A stretch of DNA of 64,000 bases. Source: Microbacteriaceae bacterium (GTDB taxonomy: Bacteria > Actinomycetota > Actinomycetes > Actinomycetales > Microbacteriaceae). The stretch is taken from the NCBI GenBank assembly GCA_031177985.1, contig JAPSJW010000007.1, positions 62,001 through 126,000 on the forward strand, given 5' to 3'. This document shows positions 10,639 through 19,988 of this stretch, one piece after another; position 1 is the first letter of the stretch; every line of letters starts with the position of its first letter. The notes beneath the pieces were generated by a model. It was not told the DNA's origin. It ran no database searches and worked only from the letters and a program-made list of their open reading frames with translations. The position numbers and the translations under genes were made by a program.

Positions 10639-11981
10639 CGGGCGGCGCGGGGGGCTCGGACGGGACGGGCGACTGGCACGGGTTCCGGATTCACCCTTCC
10701 ATTGTCGTCGTCGGAGCGACGCGCGCGTGCGAAGGAGAGCACCACGCCGATCGCGAGCAGGTTGGCCAGCAGAGCCGAGCCGCCCGCCGAGACGAGAGGA
10801 AGCGGCACGCCGAGGACGGGGAGCACCCCGAGCACGACGGCGATGTTGACGAAGGCCTGGCCGATGACCCAGATCATGATGCCGCTCGTCGTCACCCGCT
10901 CGAACACGTCGTCCGTCGACCGGAGGATGCGCACGAAGGCGACCGCGAGCACGACGAAGAGGGCGAGCACCACGACGGCGCCGACGAGCCCGAGCTCCTC
11001 GCCGATGATGGCGAAGATGAAGTCGTTCTCCGCGGCCGGAAGCCACAGCCACTTCGACTTCGACTGGCCGAGACCCACCCCGAAGACGCCGCCCGAGGCG
11101 AGCGCCCACCATCCGTGCACCGTCTGGTAGCAGAAGTCGAGGTAGCTCTCCTGAGCGGTGCAGCCGCTCAGCCAGGCGTCGATGCGCATGGTGCGCGAGG
11201 CGCTGTTGCTCGTGAAGAGGTAGGCGACGGCGGCGATGACCGCGATCGCGGCACCGATGATGCGCAGGCGGATGCCGGCGAAGAACAGCGCGCCGAGCAC
11301 GATCGTCAGCAGGATCGACGCCGTGCCCAGGTCGCCGCCCATCAACACGAGTCCGATCGCGAGTCCGGCCACGGGCCCCACCGGCAGGAACACGTGCTTC
11401 CAGTCGTGCAGGAGGGACTGCTTGGTGGCGAGGATGGAGCCCAGCCACACCACCAGGGCGAGCTTCACGAGCTCGGAGGGCTGGGCGGTGAAGCCTCCGA
11501 GCGCGATCCAGTTGCGGTTGCCGCCCGCCTCGACGCCGAGCCCGGTGAAGACCAGCATCTGCAGGCCCATTGCGACGAGCAGCGCCGTCCACGCCCAGCG
11601 TCGCCAGAAGGAGGGCGGGAACCGGCTCGCGATGAGCATCAGCGGAATGCCGACGAGGGCGTAGAGACCCTGGCGGGAGGCGGAGGAGAAGAAGTCGCCG
11701 TCCTCGGCGTGGCTCGAGATGGTGGACGACGACAGCACCATCACGAGCCCGAAGAGCACGAGGAACAGCGTGACGCCGAGCAGCAGGAAGTAGTCGGGCG
11801 ACTCCGCGGCGAACAGCCTGCGCACCGCGACGATCGCCCGTGCGCCGCCGTCCCGACGGGAGGGGCCCGAGGCGGGCCGATCAGGCCGGGTCGTCTGGCC
11901 TGCCCTCGGGGGCGTCGCGGTCGGCTTCGCGCGAGTCCGCGGCTGGGTCGGCGGCGGCTGGGTCGGTGGCGTTGGGGTCAT
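10635..11981 (-). CDS. ftsW: Septal peptidoglycan polymerase FtsW (SEDS family)
   Basis: FtsW is the SEDS glycosyltransferase that polymerises lipid II with FtsI. The 448-residue protein has about ten transmembrane helices. It carries GGNRNWIALGGFTAQPSE and the essential-aspartate region AENDFIFAIIGEELG, and ends in an Arg/Pro-rich tail. A Pro/Thr/Arg-rich cytoplasmic N-terminus of about 60 residues precedes the first helix. ATG 11981 is supported by GGGAGG eight bases upstream, although the gene then overlaps murD by 101 bases in a different frame. Confidence 0.95.
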   Translation of the reverse strand: MTPTPPTQPPPTQPRTRAKPTATPPRAGQTTRPDRPASGPSRRDGGARAIVAVRRLFAAESPDYFLLLGVTLFLVLFGLVMVLSSSTISSHAEDGDFFSSASRQGLYALVGIPLMLIASRFPPSFWRRWAWTALLVAMGLQMLVFTGLGVEAGGNRNWIALGGFTAQPSELVKLALVVWLGSILATKQSLLHDWKHVFLPVGPVAGLAIGLVLMGGDLGTASILLTIVLGALFFAGIRLRIIGAAIAVIAAVAYLFTSNSASRTMRIDAWLSGCTAQESYLDFCYQTVHGWWALASGGVFGVGLGQSKSKWLWLPAAENDFIFAIIGEELGLVGAVVVLALFVVLAVAFVRILRSTDDVFERVTTSGIMIWVIGQAFVNIAVVLGVLPVLGVPLPLVSAGGSALLANLLAIGVVLSFARARRSDDDNGRVNPEPVPVARPVRAPRAAR

Positions 11982-13473
11982 CGTCCGCGCCTCCCGTCTG
12001 CTGCCTCACGGCGGCGGCGAAGCGATCGCCGCGGTCCGCGTAGTCCTTGAACTGATCCATCGATGCCGCTGCGGGTGCCAGCAGCACGACGTCACCGGGC
12101 TGCGCGACGTCCGCCGCGAGGGCGACCGCCACCGACATGACCTCACCAGTGTCCGTCGGCTCGGCCTCGAACACGGGTGTTGCGGGCGCGTGTCGTGCGA
12201 ATGCCTCCCGCAGCTCGTCGCGCTCCCGTCCGATGAGCACGACCGCGCGCAGGCGCGGGGCTGAATCGCGGATGAGCGCGTCGAGCGACACGCCCTTCAG
12301 CAGCCCGCCGACGATCCACACGACGTTCCGGAACGACCGCAGCGACGCCTGGGCGGCGTGCGGGTTGGTGGCCTTCGAGTCGTCGATCCAGAGCACCCCG
12401 CCCGCGTCGGCGACGAGCTGCGTGCGGTGCTTGTCGACCCTGAAGCTCAGCAGTGCGTCGTGCACCGCCTTCGTCGTCGCTCCCGCTGCTCGCGCGAGGG
12501 CGGATGCTGCCAGCGCGTTCTGCAGCATGTGCTGCGAGTCGAGTCCGGTGCCCGCGAGCTCGTCGACCGTCGCGAGCTCGAGCGCCGAGGTGCGGCGGTC
12601 GTCGAGGAAGGCGCGGTCGACGAGGATGCGGCTGACAATGCCGAAGTTGCTGGGGCCCGGGGTGTCGAGGCCGAAGCCGATTGCGCGGGCGCCCTCCTCG
12701 ACGTCCGCCTCCTCGACGAGCTCGCGGGTGGCCTCGTCGGCCAGGTTGTACACGCACGCCACCTTCGTGTTGGCGAAGATCCGCCCCTTCGCGGCACGGT
12801 AGGCCGCGCGGCCGCCGTGCCACTCCAGGTGATCGTCGGCGAGGTTGAGCACCGCGCTCGCGACCGGGTGCAGCGCGCCGGGACCCTCGATCGGCAGGTA
12901 GTGCAGCTGGTGGCTCGACAGCTCGACCACGAGCACGTCGAACCCCGCGGGGTAACGGATGGCGTCGAGCACCGGGGTGCCGATGTTGCCGACGGCCGCC
13001 GACCGCATCCCCGATTCGCGCAGCAGGTGGTCGGCGAGCTGCACCGTCGTCGTCTTGCCGTTGGTGCCGGTGACGACGACCCACTCGGCCGGCGCACCCG
13101 TCTTGTCGCGCAGCCGCCAGGCGAGCTCGATGTCGCCCCACACGGGGCCGCGGGCGGTCGCCCAGGTCACGACCGGGTGCGAGGGAGGGAAGCCGGGCGA
13201 GACGAGGACGAGCTCGGGGTCGAACGCCTCCAGAACCGCGGGCACCTCGGAGAGCTCCCCCTCGTGCAGGTCCGCGCCGATAACGCCGATGAGCTCCCGC
13301 CGCTCCTCGGTCGCCGACTCGGCGACGACGAGCACCCGGGCCCCGAGCTCCACGAGGGTGTCGGCGGCCGAGAAACCGCTGGCGCCGAGGCCGAGCACGG
13401 CGACCCGCAGACCGCTCCAGTCCGCGTGCCAGCTGGTCAGCGAATCGAGATCGCGGCCCTGCGTGTCGCCCAT
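11881..13473 (-). CDS. murD: UDP-MurNAc-L-alanine:D-glutamate ligase
   Basis: MurD adds D-Glu to UDP-MurNAc-L-Ala with ATP. It is 530 residues long, against about 450-500 usually. The Rossmann-like UDP site VAVLGLGASGFSA is at 24-36 and the ATP loop GTNGKTTT at 136-143. The substrate motifs LNLADDHLEWHGG and WIDDSKATNPHA are present. The C-terminal 45 residues (about 486-530) are an acidic Asp/Ala/Pro-rich tail unlike the catalytic domain. That tail is the stretch overlapped by ftsW. ATG 13473 lies 1 base after the mraY stop. Confidence 0.96.
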   Translation of the reverse strand: MGDTQGRDLDSLTSWHADWSGLRVAVLGLGASGFSAADTLVELGARVLVVAESATEERRELIGVIGADLHEGELSEVPAVLEAFDPELVLVSPGFPPSHPVVTWATARGPVWGDIELAWRLRDKTGAPAEWVVVTGTNGKTTTVQLADHLLRESGMRSAAVGNIGTPVLDAIRYPAGFDVLVVELSSHQLHYLPIEGPGALHPVASAVLNLADDHLEWHGGRAAYRAAKGRIFANTKVACVYNLADEATRELVEEADVEEGARAIGFGLDTPGPSNFGIVSRILVDRAFLDDRRTSALELATVDELAGTGLDSQHMLQNALAASALARAAGATTKAVHDALLSFRVDKHRTQLVADAGGVLWIDDSKATNPHAAQASLRSFRNVVWIVGGLLKGVSLDALIRDSAPRLRAVVLIGRERDELREAFARHAPATPVFEAEPTDTGEVMSVAVALAADVAQPGDVVLLAPAAASMDQFKDYADRGDRFAAAVRQQTGGADDDPNATDPAAADPAADSREADRDAPEGRPDDPA

Positions 13474-13474
13474 G

Positions 13475-14572
13475 TCAGCGGCTCACCCATTCGAAGTAGA
13501 AGAGCCCGACGCCGACCGCGACGAAGAGGCCGGCGATCAGCCAGAACCGCACGACGACGGTGACCTCGGCCCAGCCCTTCAGCTCGAAGTGGTGATGGAG
13601 CGGGCTCATGAGGAAGATGCGCTTGCCCTTGGTGAGCTTGAAGTAGGCGCGCTGCACGATGACGGACCCGGTGACGATGAGGAACAGCCCGCCGATGAAG
13701 ACGAGCAGCAGCTCGGTGCGGGTCAGGATCGCGAGGGCGGCGAGGGCGCCTCCGATGCCGAGGGACCCGGTGTCGCCCATGAAGATCTGCGCGGGCGAGG
13801 TGTTCCACCAGAGGAAGCCGATGAGGCTGCCGGAGAGGGCTGCTGCGATCACCGCGAGGTCGAGCGGATGCTGCACGATGTAGCACATGTCCCGGTTCTC
13901 CGGGAGGATCGCGGTGTTGAAGCACGACTGGTTCCACTGCCAGAACCCGATGAAGATGTAGGACGCGATCGCGAGGATCGACGATCCGGTCGCCAGTCCG
14001 TCGAGCCCGTCGGCGACGTTCACGCCGTTGGACGCGCTCACCACGATGACGTTCGTCCAGATCAGGAAGAGGATGACGCCGATGACCGGACCGAAGACGG
14101 CCAGGTTCAGCCACGGGATGTCGCGCACGCCCGAGATGTAGAGCGACGCAGGCGTCAGGTTGTTCGCGTCGGGGAAGTTGATCGCGAGGAGGGCGAAGAT
14201 CGACGCGAAGACGACCTGGCCGGCGACCTTCTGCCAGCCGCCGAGCCCGAGGCTGCGCTGATTGCGCGTCTTCAGGAAGTCGTCGATGAACCCGACGAAG
14301 CCGAGCCCGACCATCAGGCCGATGACGAGCAGCCCGACGCGCGTGACGGGCTCGTCGGCGGCCAGGTGGCCGATGAAGTAGCCGAGCACGGCACCGGTGA
14401 TGAACACGATGCCGCCCATCGTGGGCGTGCCCTTCTTGGCGTGGTGGCTCTGCGGTCCGTCGTCGCGGATGAACTGGCCCCAGCCCAGCCTGCGGAACAG
14501 GCGGATGAAGAGGGGCGTGGAGAAGAGCGTGAAGAACAGCGCGAACCCGCCGGCGATGAGAAGGGCGATCAC
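13475..14572 (-). CDS. mraY: Phospho-MurNAc-pentapeptide transferase
   Basis: MraY transfers phospho-MurNAc-pentapeptide to undecaprenyl phosphate, making lipid I at the inner membrane face. The 365-residue protein has about ten transmembrane helices. It has the family motifs [24 protein letters not shown] and [13 protein letters not shown]. The start is GTG 14572, overlapping the murF stop as GTGA. Confidence 0.97.
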   Translation of the reverse strand: MIALLIAGGFALFFTLFSTPLFIRLFRRLGWGQFIRDDGPQSHHAKKGTPTMGGIVFITGAVLGYFIGHLAADEPVTRVGLLVIGLMVGLGFVGFIDDFLKTRNQRSLGLGGWQKVAGQVVFASIFALLAINFPDANNLTPASLYISGVRDIPWLNLAVFGPVIGVILFLIWTNVIVVSASNGVNVADGLDGLATGSSILAIASYIFIGFWQWNQSCFNTAILPENRDMCYIVQHPLDLAVIAAALSGSLIGFLWWNTSPAQIFMGDTGSLGIGGALAALAILTRTELLLVFIGGLFLIVTGSVIVQRAYFKLTKGKRIFLMSPLHHHFELKGWAEVTVVVRFWLIAGLFVAVGVGLFYFEWVSR

Positions 14573-15969
14573 TCTGCGATCCCTCCCAACCGGTCACCGA
14601 GGAAGCGGAGTCCCGCCGACTTCGACGACTTCACGAGTACGACGTCGCCCGGTCGGAGCAGCCCCTGGACGACATCGTAGGCGTCGTCCGGGTCGGCCAC
14701 GTAGCGGGACTCGCCGTCCCACGAGCCCTCGAGGCCGGCGGCGACGTGGATGCGCCTTGCCCGCTCCCCCACCACGATCAGCTGCTTGATGTTCAGTCGG
14801 ACGGCGAGCAGGCCGATGCGGTCGTGCTCCTCGCCCGCGTACTCCCCGAGCTCCGCCATCTCGCCGAGCACGGCCACCGAGCGGCCCTCCTCGCGCGTGA
14901 GGTGCGCGAGCGACTTGAGCGCCGCCGCGGTCGAGTCGGGGCTCGCGTTGTAGGCGTCGTTGATGACGATCCACCCGGTGCCGGGGTCGAGGCGCTCCAT
15001 GCGCCACCGCTCGGCACGCTCGAGCCCTTCGAGGGCGGTGATCGCCCGGTCGAGCGGCACCCCGAGCTCGTCCGCCACGGAGAGCGCGGCGAGGGCGTTG
15101 TAGACGTGGTGCTCGCCGAGGATCCGCAGTCGTACGGGCAGGGTCTCGTCGCCGCGGTGGAGCGTGAAGCGGGTGCCTTCGGCTCCGGACTCGACGCCGT
15201 CGGCCCAGAGCCGGGCGCCCGGCTCCAGCCCGAAGGTGCGCACTCGGGCGGGCGTGCGCTCCGCCATCCGCGCGACCCGAGGGTCGTCGGCGTTCAGCAC
15301 CGCGACCGCGGACGGCGCGAGGTCGGTCACCATCTCGGACTTCGCGCGCTCGACGGCGTCGATGCCGCCGAACTCACCGACGTGGGCGAGACCGACCTTG
15401 AGCACGACCCCGATGTCGGGCTGAGCGATCGAGACGAGCCGCGCGATCTCGCCCGCGCCGCTCGCCCCCATCTCGACGACGAGGAATCGCGTGTCGTCGT
15501 CTATCCGCAGCATCGAGATCGGTGCGCCGACGTGGTTGTTGAACGAGCCCTGCGGTGCGACGGTCGGGCCCTCCGCCGAGAGGATCGCCCGGAGCATGTT
15601 CTTGGTGGAGGTCTTGCCGTTCGATCCGGTGACGGCCGCGACCCGCATCCGCCCGTGCGCGCGCACCCGGGAGACGACCTCCCGCGCGAGCGACGCGAGC
15701 GCCTGCACGCCGTCGGAGACGACGATCTGCGGTGCCGCGACATCCGCCAGCTCGCGTTCTGCGATCACGAGCGCGGCACCCGCCTCGGCCGCCGCGGGCG
15801 CGAAGAGCGCGCCGTCGGTGGTCTCGCCGGGCAGGGCGAAGAAGATCGACCCCTGCTCGACCAGCCGGGAGTCGGTCTGCACCGAGCCGCTCACGACGGT
15901 CGACGGGTCGCCGCCCCGCAGCTCGCCGTTCACGGCGGCCGCGATCTCGTCGAGCCTGAGCGCGATCAC
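14569..15969 (-). CDS. murF: UDP-MurNAc-tripeptide D-alanyl-D-alanine ligase
   Basis: MurF completes the stem pentapeptide by adding D-Ala-D-Ala. The 466-residue protein contains the N-terminal MurF/MurE domain with [20 protein letters not shown]. The ATP loop GSNGKTST is at 115-122, followed by NNHVGAP and the C-terminal motif [11 protein letters not shown]. The GTG start at 15969 overlaps the murE stop in GTGA. No truncation is visible. Confidence 0.96.
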   Translation of the reverse strand: MIALRLDEIAAAVNGELRGGDPSTVVSGSVQTDSRLVEQGSIFFALPGETTDGALFAPAAAEAGAALVIAERELADVAAPQIVVSDGVQALASLAREVVSRVRAHGRMRVAAVTGSNGKTSTKNMLRAILSAEGPTVAPQGSFNNHVGAPISMLRIDDDTRFLVVEMGASGAGEIARLVSIAQPDIGVVLKVGLAHVGEFGGIDAVERAKSEMVTDLAPSAVAVLNADDPRVARMAERTPARVRTFGLEPGARLWADGVESGAEGTRFTLHRGDETLPVRLRILGEHHVYNALAALSVADELGVPLDRAITALEGLERAERWRMERLDPGTGWIVINDAYNASPDSTAAALKSLAHLTREEGRSVAVLGEMAELGEYAGEEHDRIGLLAVRLNIKQLIVVGERARRIHVAAGLEGSWDGESRYVADPDDAYDVVQGLLRPGDVVLVKSSKSAGLRFLGDRLGGIAE

Positions 15970-17504
15970 CAGCCCGCCTCGCGCAGCGCAGCGCGGGCCT
16001 CGTCGCGCGCCGAGTACGGCGTGCGCACACCCTGGATGTCGCGGTAGTCCTGGTGACCGGGACCCGCCCAGAGGATCGAGTCGCCCTCCTTCGCGAGCCC
16101 GACGGCCACCCGGATCGCCCGCTCGGGCGGGCTGACCTCGTGCAGCTCCGGCTGATGCTCAGCGAGCTTCGCGCCCTCGAGGAGCGTCGCCCGGATGGAC
16201 GCCGGGTCCTCGAACCGCGGATGGTGGTCGGTGATCACGAGGATGTCGCTGTTTTCGGCTGCCACTCGCGCCATCTCGTGGCGCTTCGTCGCGTCGCGGT
16301 CGCCGTCGGCTCCGAACACCATGATGACGTTGCCCTCGGTGAACCGGCGCACCGCCTTGAGGGTGTTCTCGAACGCGTCGGCGCTGTGCCCGAAGTCGAC
16401 GTAGACGCTCGGACCCCGGTCGCCCGAGACGCGCTCGGTGCGGCCGGGGAGATAGGCGGAGATGCCGCCATCGGCCTCGAGCGCCTGCCCGATCGCCTCG
16501 AGCTCGAAGCCCGCCTCGACGAGCATGACGATCGCGAGACCCGCGTTGGCGGCCATGTGCCAGCCGATGATCGGCACCCGGGTCGAGAGCGATCGGCCCT
16601 CGGGGCCGGTCAGGCGGAACTCGGTGTAGGCCGGCTGCTCGTCGAGGATCTCGACGGTCCAGTCGGCGTCGACCCCCGGGGTGGCGGAGATCGTCGTGAC
16701 CGGGATGCGGGACGCCTCGACCACGAGCTCGCCCCAGGTCGAATCGAGCGAGACCACCCCGCGCTTGCCGCGGTCGGGCTGGAAGAGCGGCAGCTTCGCC
16801 TCGAAGTACTCCTCCATGTCGGCGTAGTCGTCGAGGTGGTCGTGGCTGAGGTTCGTGAAGGCCACGACGTCGAACAGCATCCCGTCGACGCGGTGCCTGC
16901 TGAGCGCCTGGGCGCTCACCTCGACCGCGACGGCGCGCACGCCCGCCTCGCGCATGCGGGCGAGCAGCGCGTGCATCTCGCTCGCCTCGGGGGTGGTGAG
17001 GCGGCTGACGACGGTGAGGTCGCCGATGTGGCGCTCCGCGGTCGAGCTGAGCCCAGTCACGAGGCCGAGCTGCCGCAGGATGCCCTCGAGCAGGTACGAC
17101 GTCGACGTCTTGCCGTTGGTGCCGGTGACGCCGAAGAGCAGCGGCGGGTCCTCCCGGGTGCGGTAGACCCAGGCGGCGATCTCGCCGAGGGCCGAGCGCG
17201 GGTCCTCCACCAGCACGATCGGCAGGCCGGCGTCCTTCGCGAGCTCGGCGCCCTCGGCATCCGTCAGCAGCGCCACGGCACCGCCTTCGCGGGCCTGCTC
17301 GGCGTAGGAGGCGCCGTGCGCGTGCACCCCGCGGACGCCCACGTAGAGGTCGCCGGGGTGCAGGTCGCTCGTCGACAGCGTGACGCCGGTGATCTCGACA
17401 CTGTCGATGGAACCTGAGTGATCTAGGCCGAACTCGACAGCGAGTTCGCCCAGGGACCTCGCCTGAGGGTGTTCAGGTCTGAGGACCGGGGGGATCCGGG
17501 ACAA
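15966..17504 (-). CDS. murE: UDP-MurNAc-dipeptide:diamino-acid ligase
   Basis: MurE adds the diamino acid at position 3 of the stem peptide. The 512-residue protein has the ATP loop GTNGKTST (128-135), SAQALSRHRVDG and the carbamylated-lysine region FEAKLPLF (K237). The specificity motif is DHHPR at 426-430, followed by FEDP. Diaminopimelate enzymes have DNPR and many lysine enzymes have DNPA. FGADGDRDATKR (398-408) also departs from the usual FGCGGDRD-KR. The start is TTG 17504, fixed by GAGGAG (17510-17515) five bases upstream. The substrate is probably a diamino acid other than diaminopimelate (lysine, ornithine or diaminobutyrate), as is typical of Microbacteriaceae; this is inference. 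Confidence 0.94.
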   Translation of the reverse strand: MSRIPPVLRPEHPQARSLGELAVEFGLDHSGSIDSVEITGVTLSTSDLHPGDLYVGVRGVHAHGASYAEQAREGGAVALLTDAEGAELAKDAGLPIVLVEDPRSALGEIAAWVYRTREDPPLLFGVTGTNGKTSTSYLLEGILRQLGLVTGLSSTAERHIGDLTVVSRLTTPEASEMHALLARMREAGVRAVAVEVSAQALSRHRVDGMLFDVVAFTNLSHDHLDDYADMEEYFEAKLPLFQPDRGKRGVVSLDSTWGELVVEASRIPVTTISATPGVDADWTVEILDEQPAYTEFRLTGPEGRSLSTRVPIIGWHMAANAGLAIVMLVEAGFELEAIGQALEADGGISAYLPGRTERVSGDRGPSVYVDFGHSADAFENTLKAVRRFTEGNVIMVFGADGDRDATKRHEMARVAAENSDILVITDHHPRFEDPASIRATLLEGAKLAEHQPELHEVSPPERAIRVAVGLAKEGDSILWAGPGHQDYRDIQGVRTPYSARDEARAALREAGW

Positions 17505-17530
17505 GCGATCTCCTCGTCGTCGTTACGGCC

Positions 17531-19309
17531 TCACCACGTGAGCGGGATGTCCGGCGCGGGTTCGGTCGAAGGTTCGACCCGGAACGTCTTGAGCACCTGG
17601 GCCGTGATGTTGTGGAAGGTCGGGGCGACCGCCGCCGACGTCTTCATGGTATCTGGCTGGCCGAGGGTGACGACAATCGCGTACTCGGGGTTCTCCGCCG
17701 GCACGAGTCCGGCGATCGACACGACGCGCTCGCTCGTGTAGACGCCGTTCTGTGCGACCTCGGCCGTTCCCGTCTTCGCGGCGATGCGATAGCCGGGGAT
17801 GGAGAGCTGCGGAGCGAGTGAGAGCTGCGACGCCACCGGCTCGAGCATCTGCACGGTCTGGTCGGCGGCCGCCTCGGAGACCACCTGCACGCCTTCGCCC
17901 GTCGGCACGTCCGTCCAGGTGCCGTCGGCGTGCTCGCACCCGGCCACGAGGCTGAGCGGAACGCGCACGCCGTTGTTGCCCAAGGTCTGGTAGATGCTCG
18001 CCACCTGCAGCGAGGTCGCCGCGACGCCCTGCCCGAACTGGACGGTGTAGTTGGTGCTGGTGTCCCAGTTCTCCGCCGGGTGGAGGATGCCCGACGACTC
18101 GGCTCCCCCGAAGTCGTCGGTCGCCTGCTCTCCGATGCCGAACTTCTTCCAGTACTCGTAGCGGGTCTGCGCGTCCAGATGGTCGGTGAGCACCGAGATG
18201 CCGGTGTTCGAGGAGTTGGCGAGGGCGCCCGCGGTCGTGTAGCGCAGGTCTCCGTGCGCCCAGGCGTCGCCGATCGGGGGGCCGTCGGGCACCTCGAAGA
18301 AGCCCGGAGCGACGATCTGCGTGGTCGGCGTGATGGCCCCCGCGTCGAGGAGCATCGCGACCGTCGCCGCCTTGAAGGTCGATCCAGGCTCGTACGGGAT
18401 GGCGAAGGCGCGCGAGCCGGTCGCACCGGGATCCGCCGAGCTGTAGTCGTTGGGGTCGACCGTCGGGTAATCGGCCACCGCCATCAGCGCGCCGTCGGCG
18501 ACCCGCACGACGACGGCGGTCGCCCAGTCGGCACCGACCTCCTGGGCGCGCTGGGCGATCTGCTGCTGGGCGTACCACTGCAGATCGCGGTCGATCGTCA
18601 GGTGCACCGTGCCGCCGTCGCGTGCGTCCTCGACCTCGAGGGTGCTGCCGGGGATGCGGGTGTTGTCGAGCCCTCGCTCGTAGGTCGCGGTGCCGTCCGA
18701 GCTCGCGAGGCACTCGTCCCAGTGGTACTCGACCCCCGCGCGGGCCACGTTGTCGGTGCCGGTGAAGCCGACGAGATTGCCCGCGACGGCCCCGTTCGGG
18801 TAGGACCTGGCCGGGTCCCGCTCCATGTAGATCCCGGGGATGCCGAGGTCGCGGATCGCCTCGAACACCTCGAGGGGCTGCTCCTCCGCGAGCATGAGGT
18901 AGTCGGAGGTCGGATCCTCGTGCACGTCGGCGAGCAGGTCCTCGGCCTTCTGGCCGGTGAGGCCGGCGATCTCGGTGATCGCCTGGTCGGCGGTGATCTC
19001 GATCTCGGTGCCGTCGTCGAGCACCCGGGTGAACGGGTTGTTCGGGGCGGCGAGCAGCTGCCGCGGTGAGATCGTGATGTCGTAGCGCAGCACGCTGTCG
19101 GCGAGCACGACCCCGTTCGCGTCGACGATCTCGCCGCGGGTGCCGTAGATGGTCATGGGCACCGACCGCTTCTCGGTCGACTGCTCGTTGAGGTCCTCGG
19201 CCCGCACGACCTGGATGTCGACGAGCCGCACGACGAAGACCCCGACGACCGCGAGGATCGCGACCATGGCGACGATGGACCGGCGGCGGGTGCTGCGCCT
19301 GGTGGTCAT
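17531..19309 (-). CDS. ftsI: Septal transpeptidase FtsI (class B penicillin-binding protein)
   Basis: FtsI cross-links septal peptidoglycan and partners FtsW. The 592-residue protein has an Arg-rich cytoplasmic start and a transmembrane helix (about 11-32). A PBP dimerisation/pedestal domain (about 50-230) precedes the transpeptidase domain. The active-site motifs are STFK (S310, K313), SSN (366-368) and KTGT (512-515). ATG 19309 lies 37 bases past the FtsL-like gene. I do not see C-terminal PASTA domains. Confidence 0.96.
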   Translation of the reverse strand: MTTRRSTRRRSIVAMVAILAVVGVFVVRLVDIQVVRAEDLNEQSTEKRSVPMTIYGTRGEIVDANGVVLADSVLRYDITISPRQLLAAPNNPFTRVLDDGTEIEITADQAITEIAGLTGQKAEDLLADVHEDPTSDYLMLAEEQPLEVFEAIRDLGIPGIYMERDPARSYPNGAVAGNLVGFTGTDNVARAGVEYHWDECLASSDGTATYERGLDNTRIPGSTLEVEDARDGGTVHLTIDRDLQWYAQQQIAQRAQEVGADWATAVVVRVADGALMAVADYPTVDPNDYSSADPGATGSRAFAIPYEPGSTFKAATVAMLLDAGAITPTTQIVAPGFFEVPDGPPIGDAWAHGDLRYTTAGALANSSNTGISVLTDHLDAQTRYEYWKKFGIGEQATDDFGGAESSGILHPAENWDTSTNYTVQFGQGVAATSLQVASIYQTLGNNGVRVPLSLVAGCEHADGTWTDVPTGEGVQVVSEAAADQTVQMLEPVASQLSLAPQLSIPGYRIAAKTGTAEVAQNGVYTSERVVSIAGLVPAENPEYAIVVTLGQPDTMKTSAAVAPTFHNITAQVLKTFRVEPSTEPAPDIPLTW

Positions 19310-19346
19310 GGTGCTCCGTCTCCCGAGGGCGATGCGTGATGCGTGG

Positions 19347-19988
19347 TCAGTGTGTGACGGGCGTGGGGAGGCCGCCGGAAGGATTCTCGCCTCCGCCGGT
19401 CAGGTCGCCCGGTTGCACCGGAGCGACCGGCGTGTCGGCCGGAGCGTCCGCGACGGGCGCCGGCGGGACAGCCGGGTCCTGCGGGGTCTGACCGTCGATC
19501 GTCTGGGTGGCCGGGTCGACGGCCGTCTGGTCGACCATGAGCGAGTTCGGCACGAGATTCCCCGCGGCTCCGACGAGTCCGGCTCCGGCCCCGGCGGCGC
19601 TGGCCGTGCCCGCGACGGATCCGTCGGCGAGCGACAGCACCGGCGGGATGGGGCCGATGACCATGCCCATCTCCTCGGCGCTCGCGGCGAGCTGCTGGCT
19701 CGACTCCAGCGCGTAGAGCTGCTCGATGAGAGCCTGCTCGGTGCGGTCGAGGTCCTTCTGCTCCGCCTCGAGTGCCGACAGCTGGTATGCGCCCTGCTGC
19801 AGCACGATGCTCAGTGCGAGCTGGGCGAGGAAGATGCCGAACACTCCGACGACGCTCGCGAGGGCGTAGACGATGCGCGGCCGCGCGCGGCGCTGCTCGC
19901 GAGTCGGCACGACCTCGATGTGACGGCGCGGTCTCGGCGCCTCGACGGGAACCCTGCCGGGAAGAGCCAGGGCGTTCAGGGCGCTCAT
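19347..19988 (-). CDS. FtsL-like bitopic division protein with long tail
   Basis: The position between rsmH and ftsI and the architecture match FtsL/FtsB-type proteins of the FtsQLB complex. The basic N-terminus (about 1-40) is followed by one transmembrane helix (about 41-63) and a coiled coil (about 66-100, [20 protein letters not shown]). The remaining 110 residues are a Gly/Ala/Pro/Asp-rich low-complexity extracytoplasmic tail. Typical FtsL is only about 100-130 residues, so the 213 here reflects that extension. ATG 19988 overlaps the rsmH stop as ATGA. Similarity to FtsL is structural and positional rather than by strong motifs. Confidence 0.8.
   Translation of the reverse strand: MSALNALALPGRVPVEAPRPRRHIEVVPTREQRRARPRIVYALASVVGVFGIFLAQLALSIVLQQGAYQLSALEAEQKDLDRTEQALIEQLYALESSQQLAASAEEMGMVIGPIPPVLSLADGSVAGTASAAGAGAGLVGAAGNLVPNSLMVDQTAVDPATQTIDGQTPQDPAVPPAPVADAPADTPVAPVQPGDLTGGGENPSGGLPTPVTH

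Noticed and set aside
9547-11592. A 681-codon extension of murG through ftsW
   Set aside because: The extra 318 codons are out of phase inside ftsW. The MurG N-terminal glycine loop begins right after GTG 10638, which overlaps the ftsW stop.
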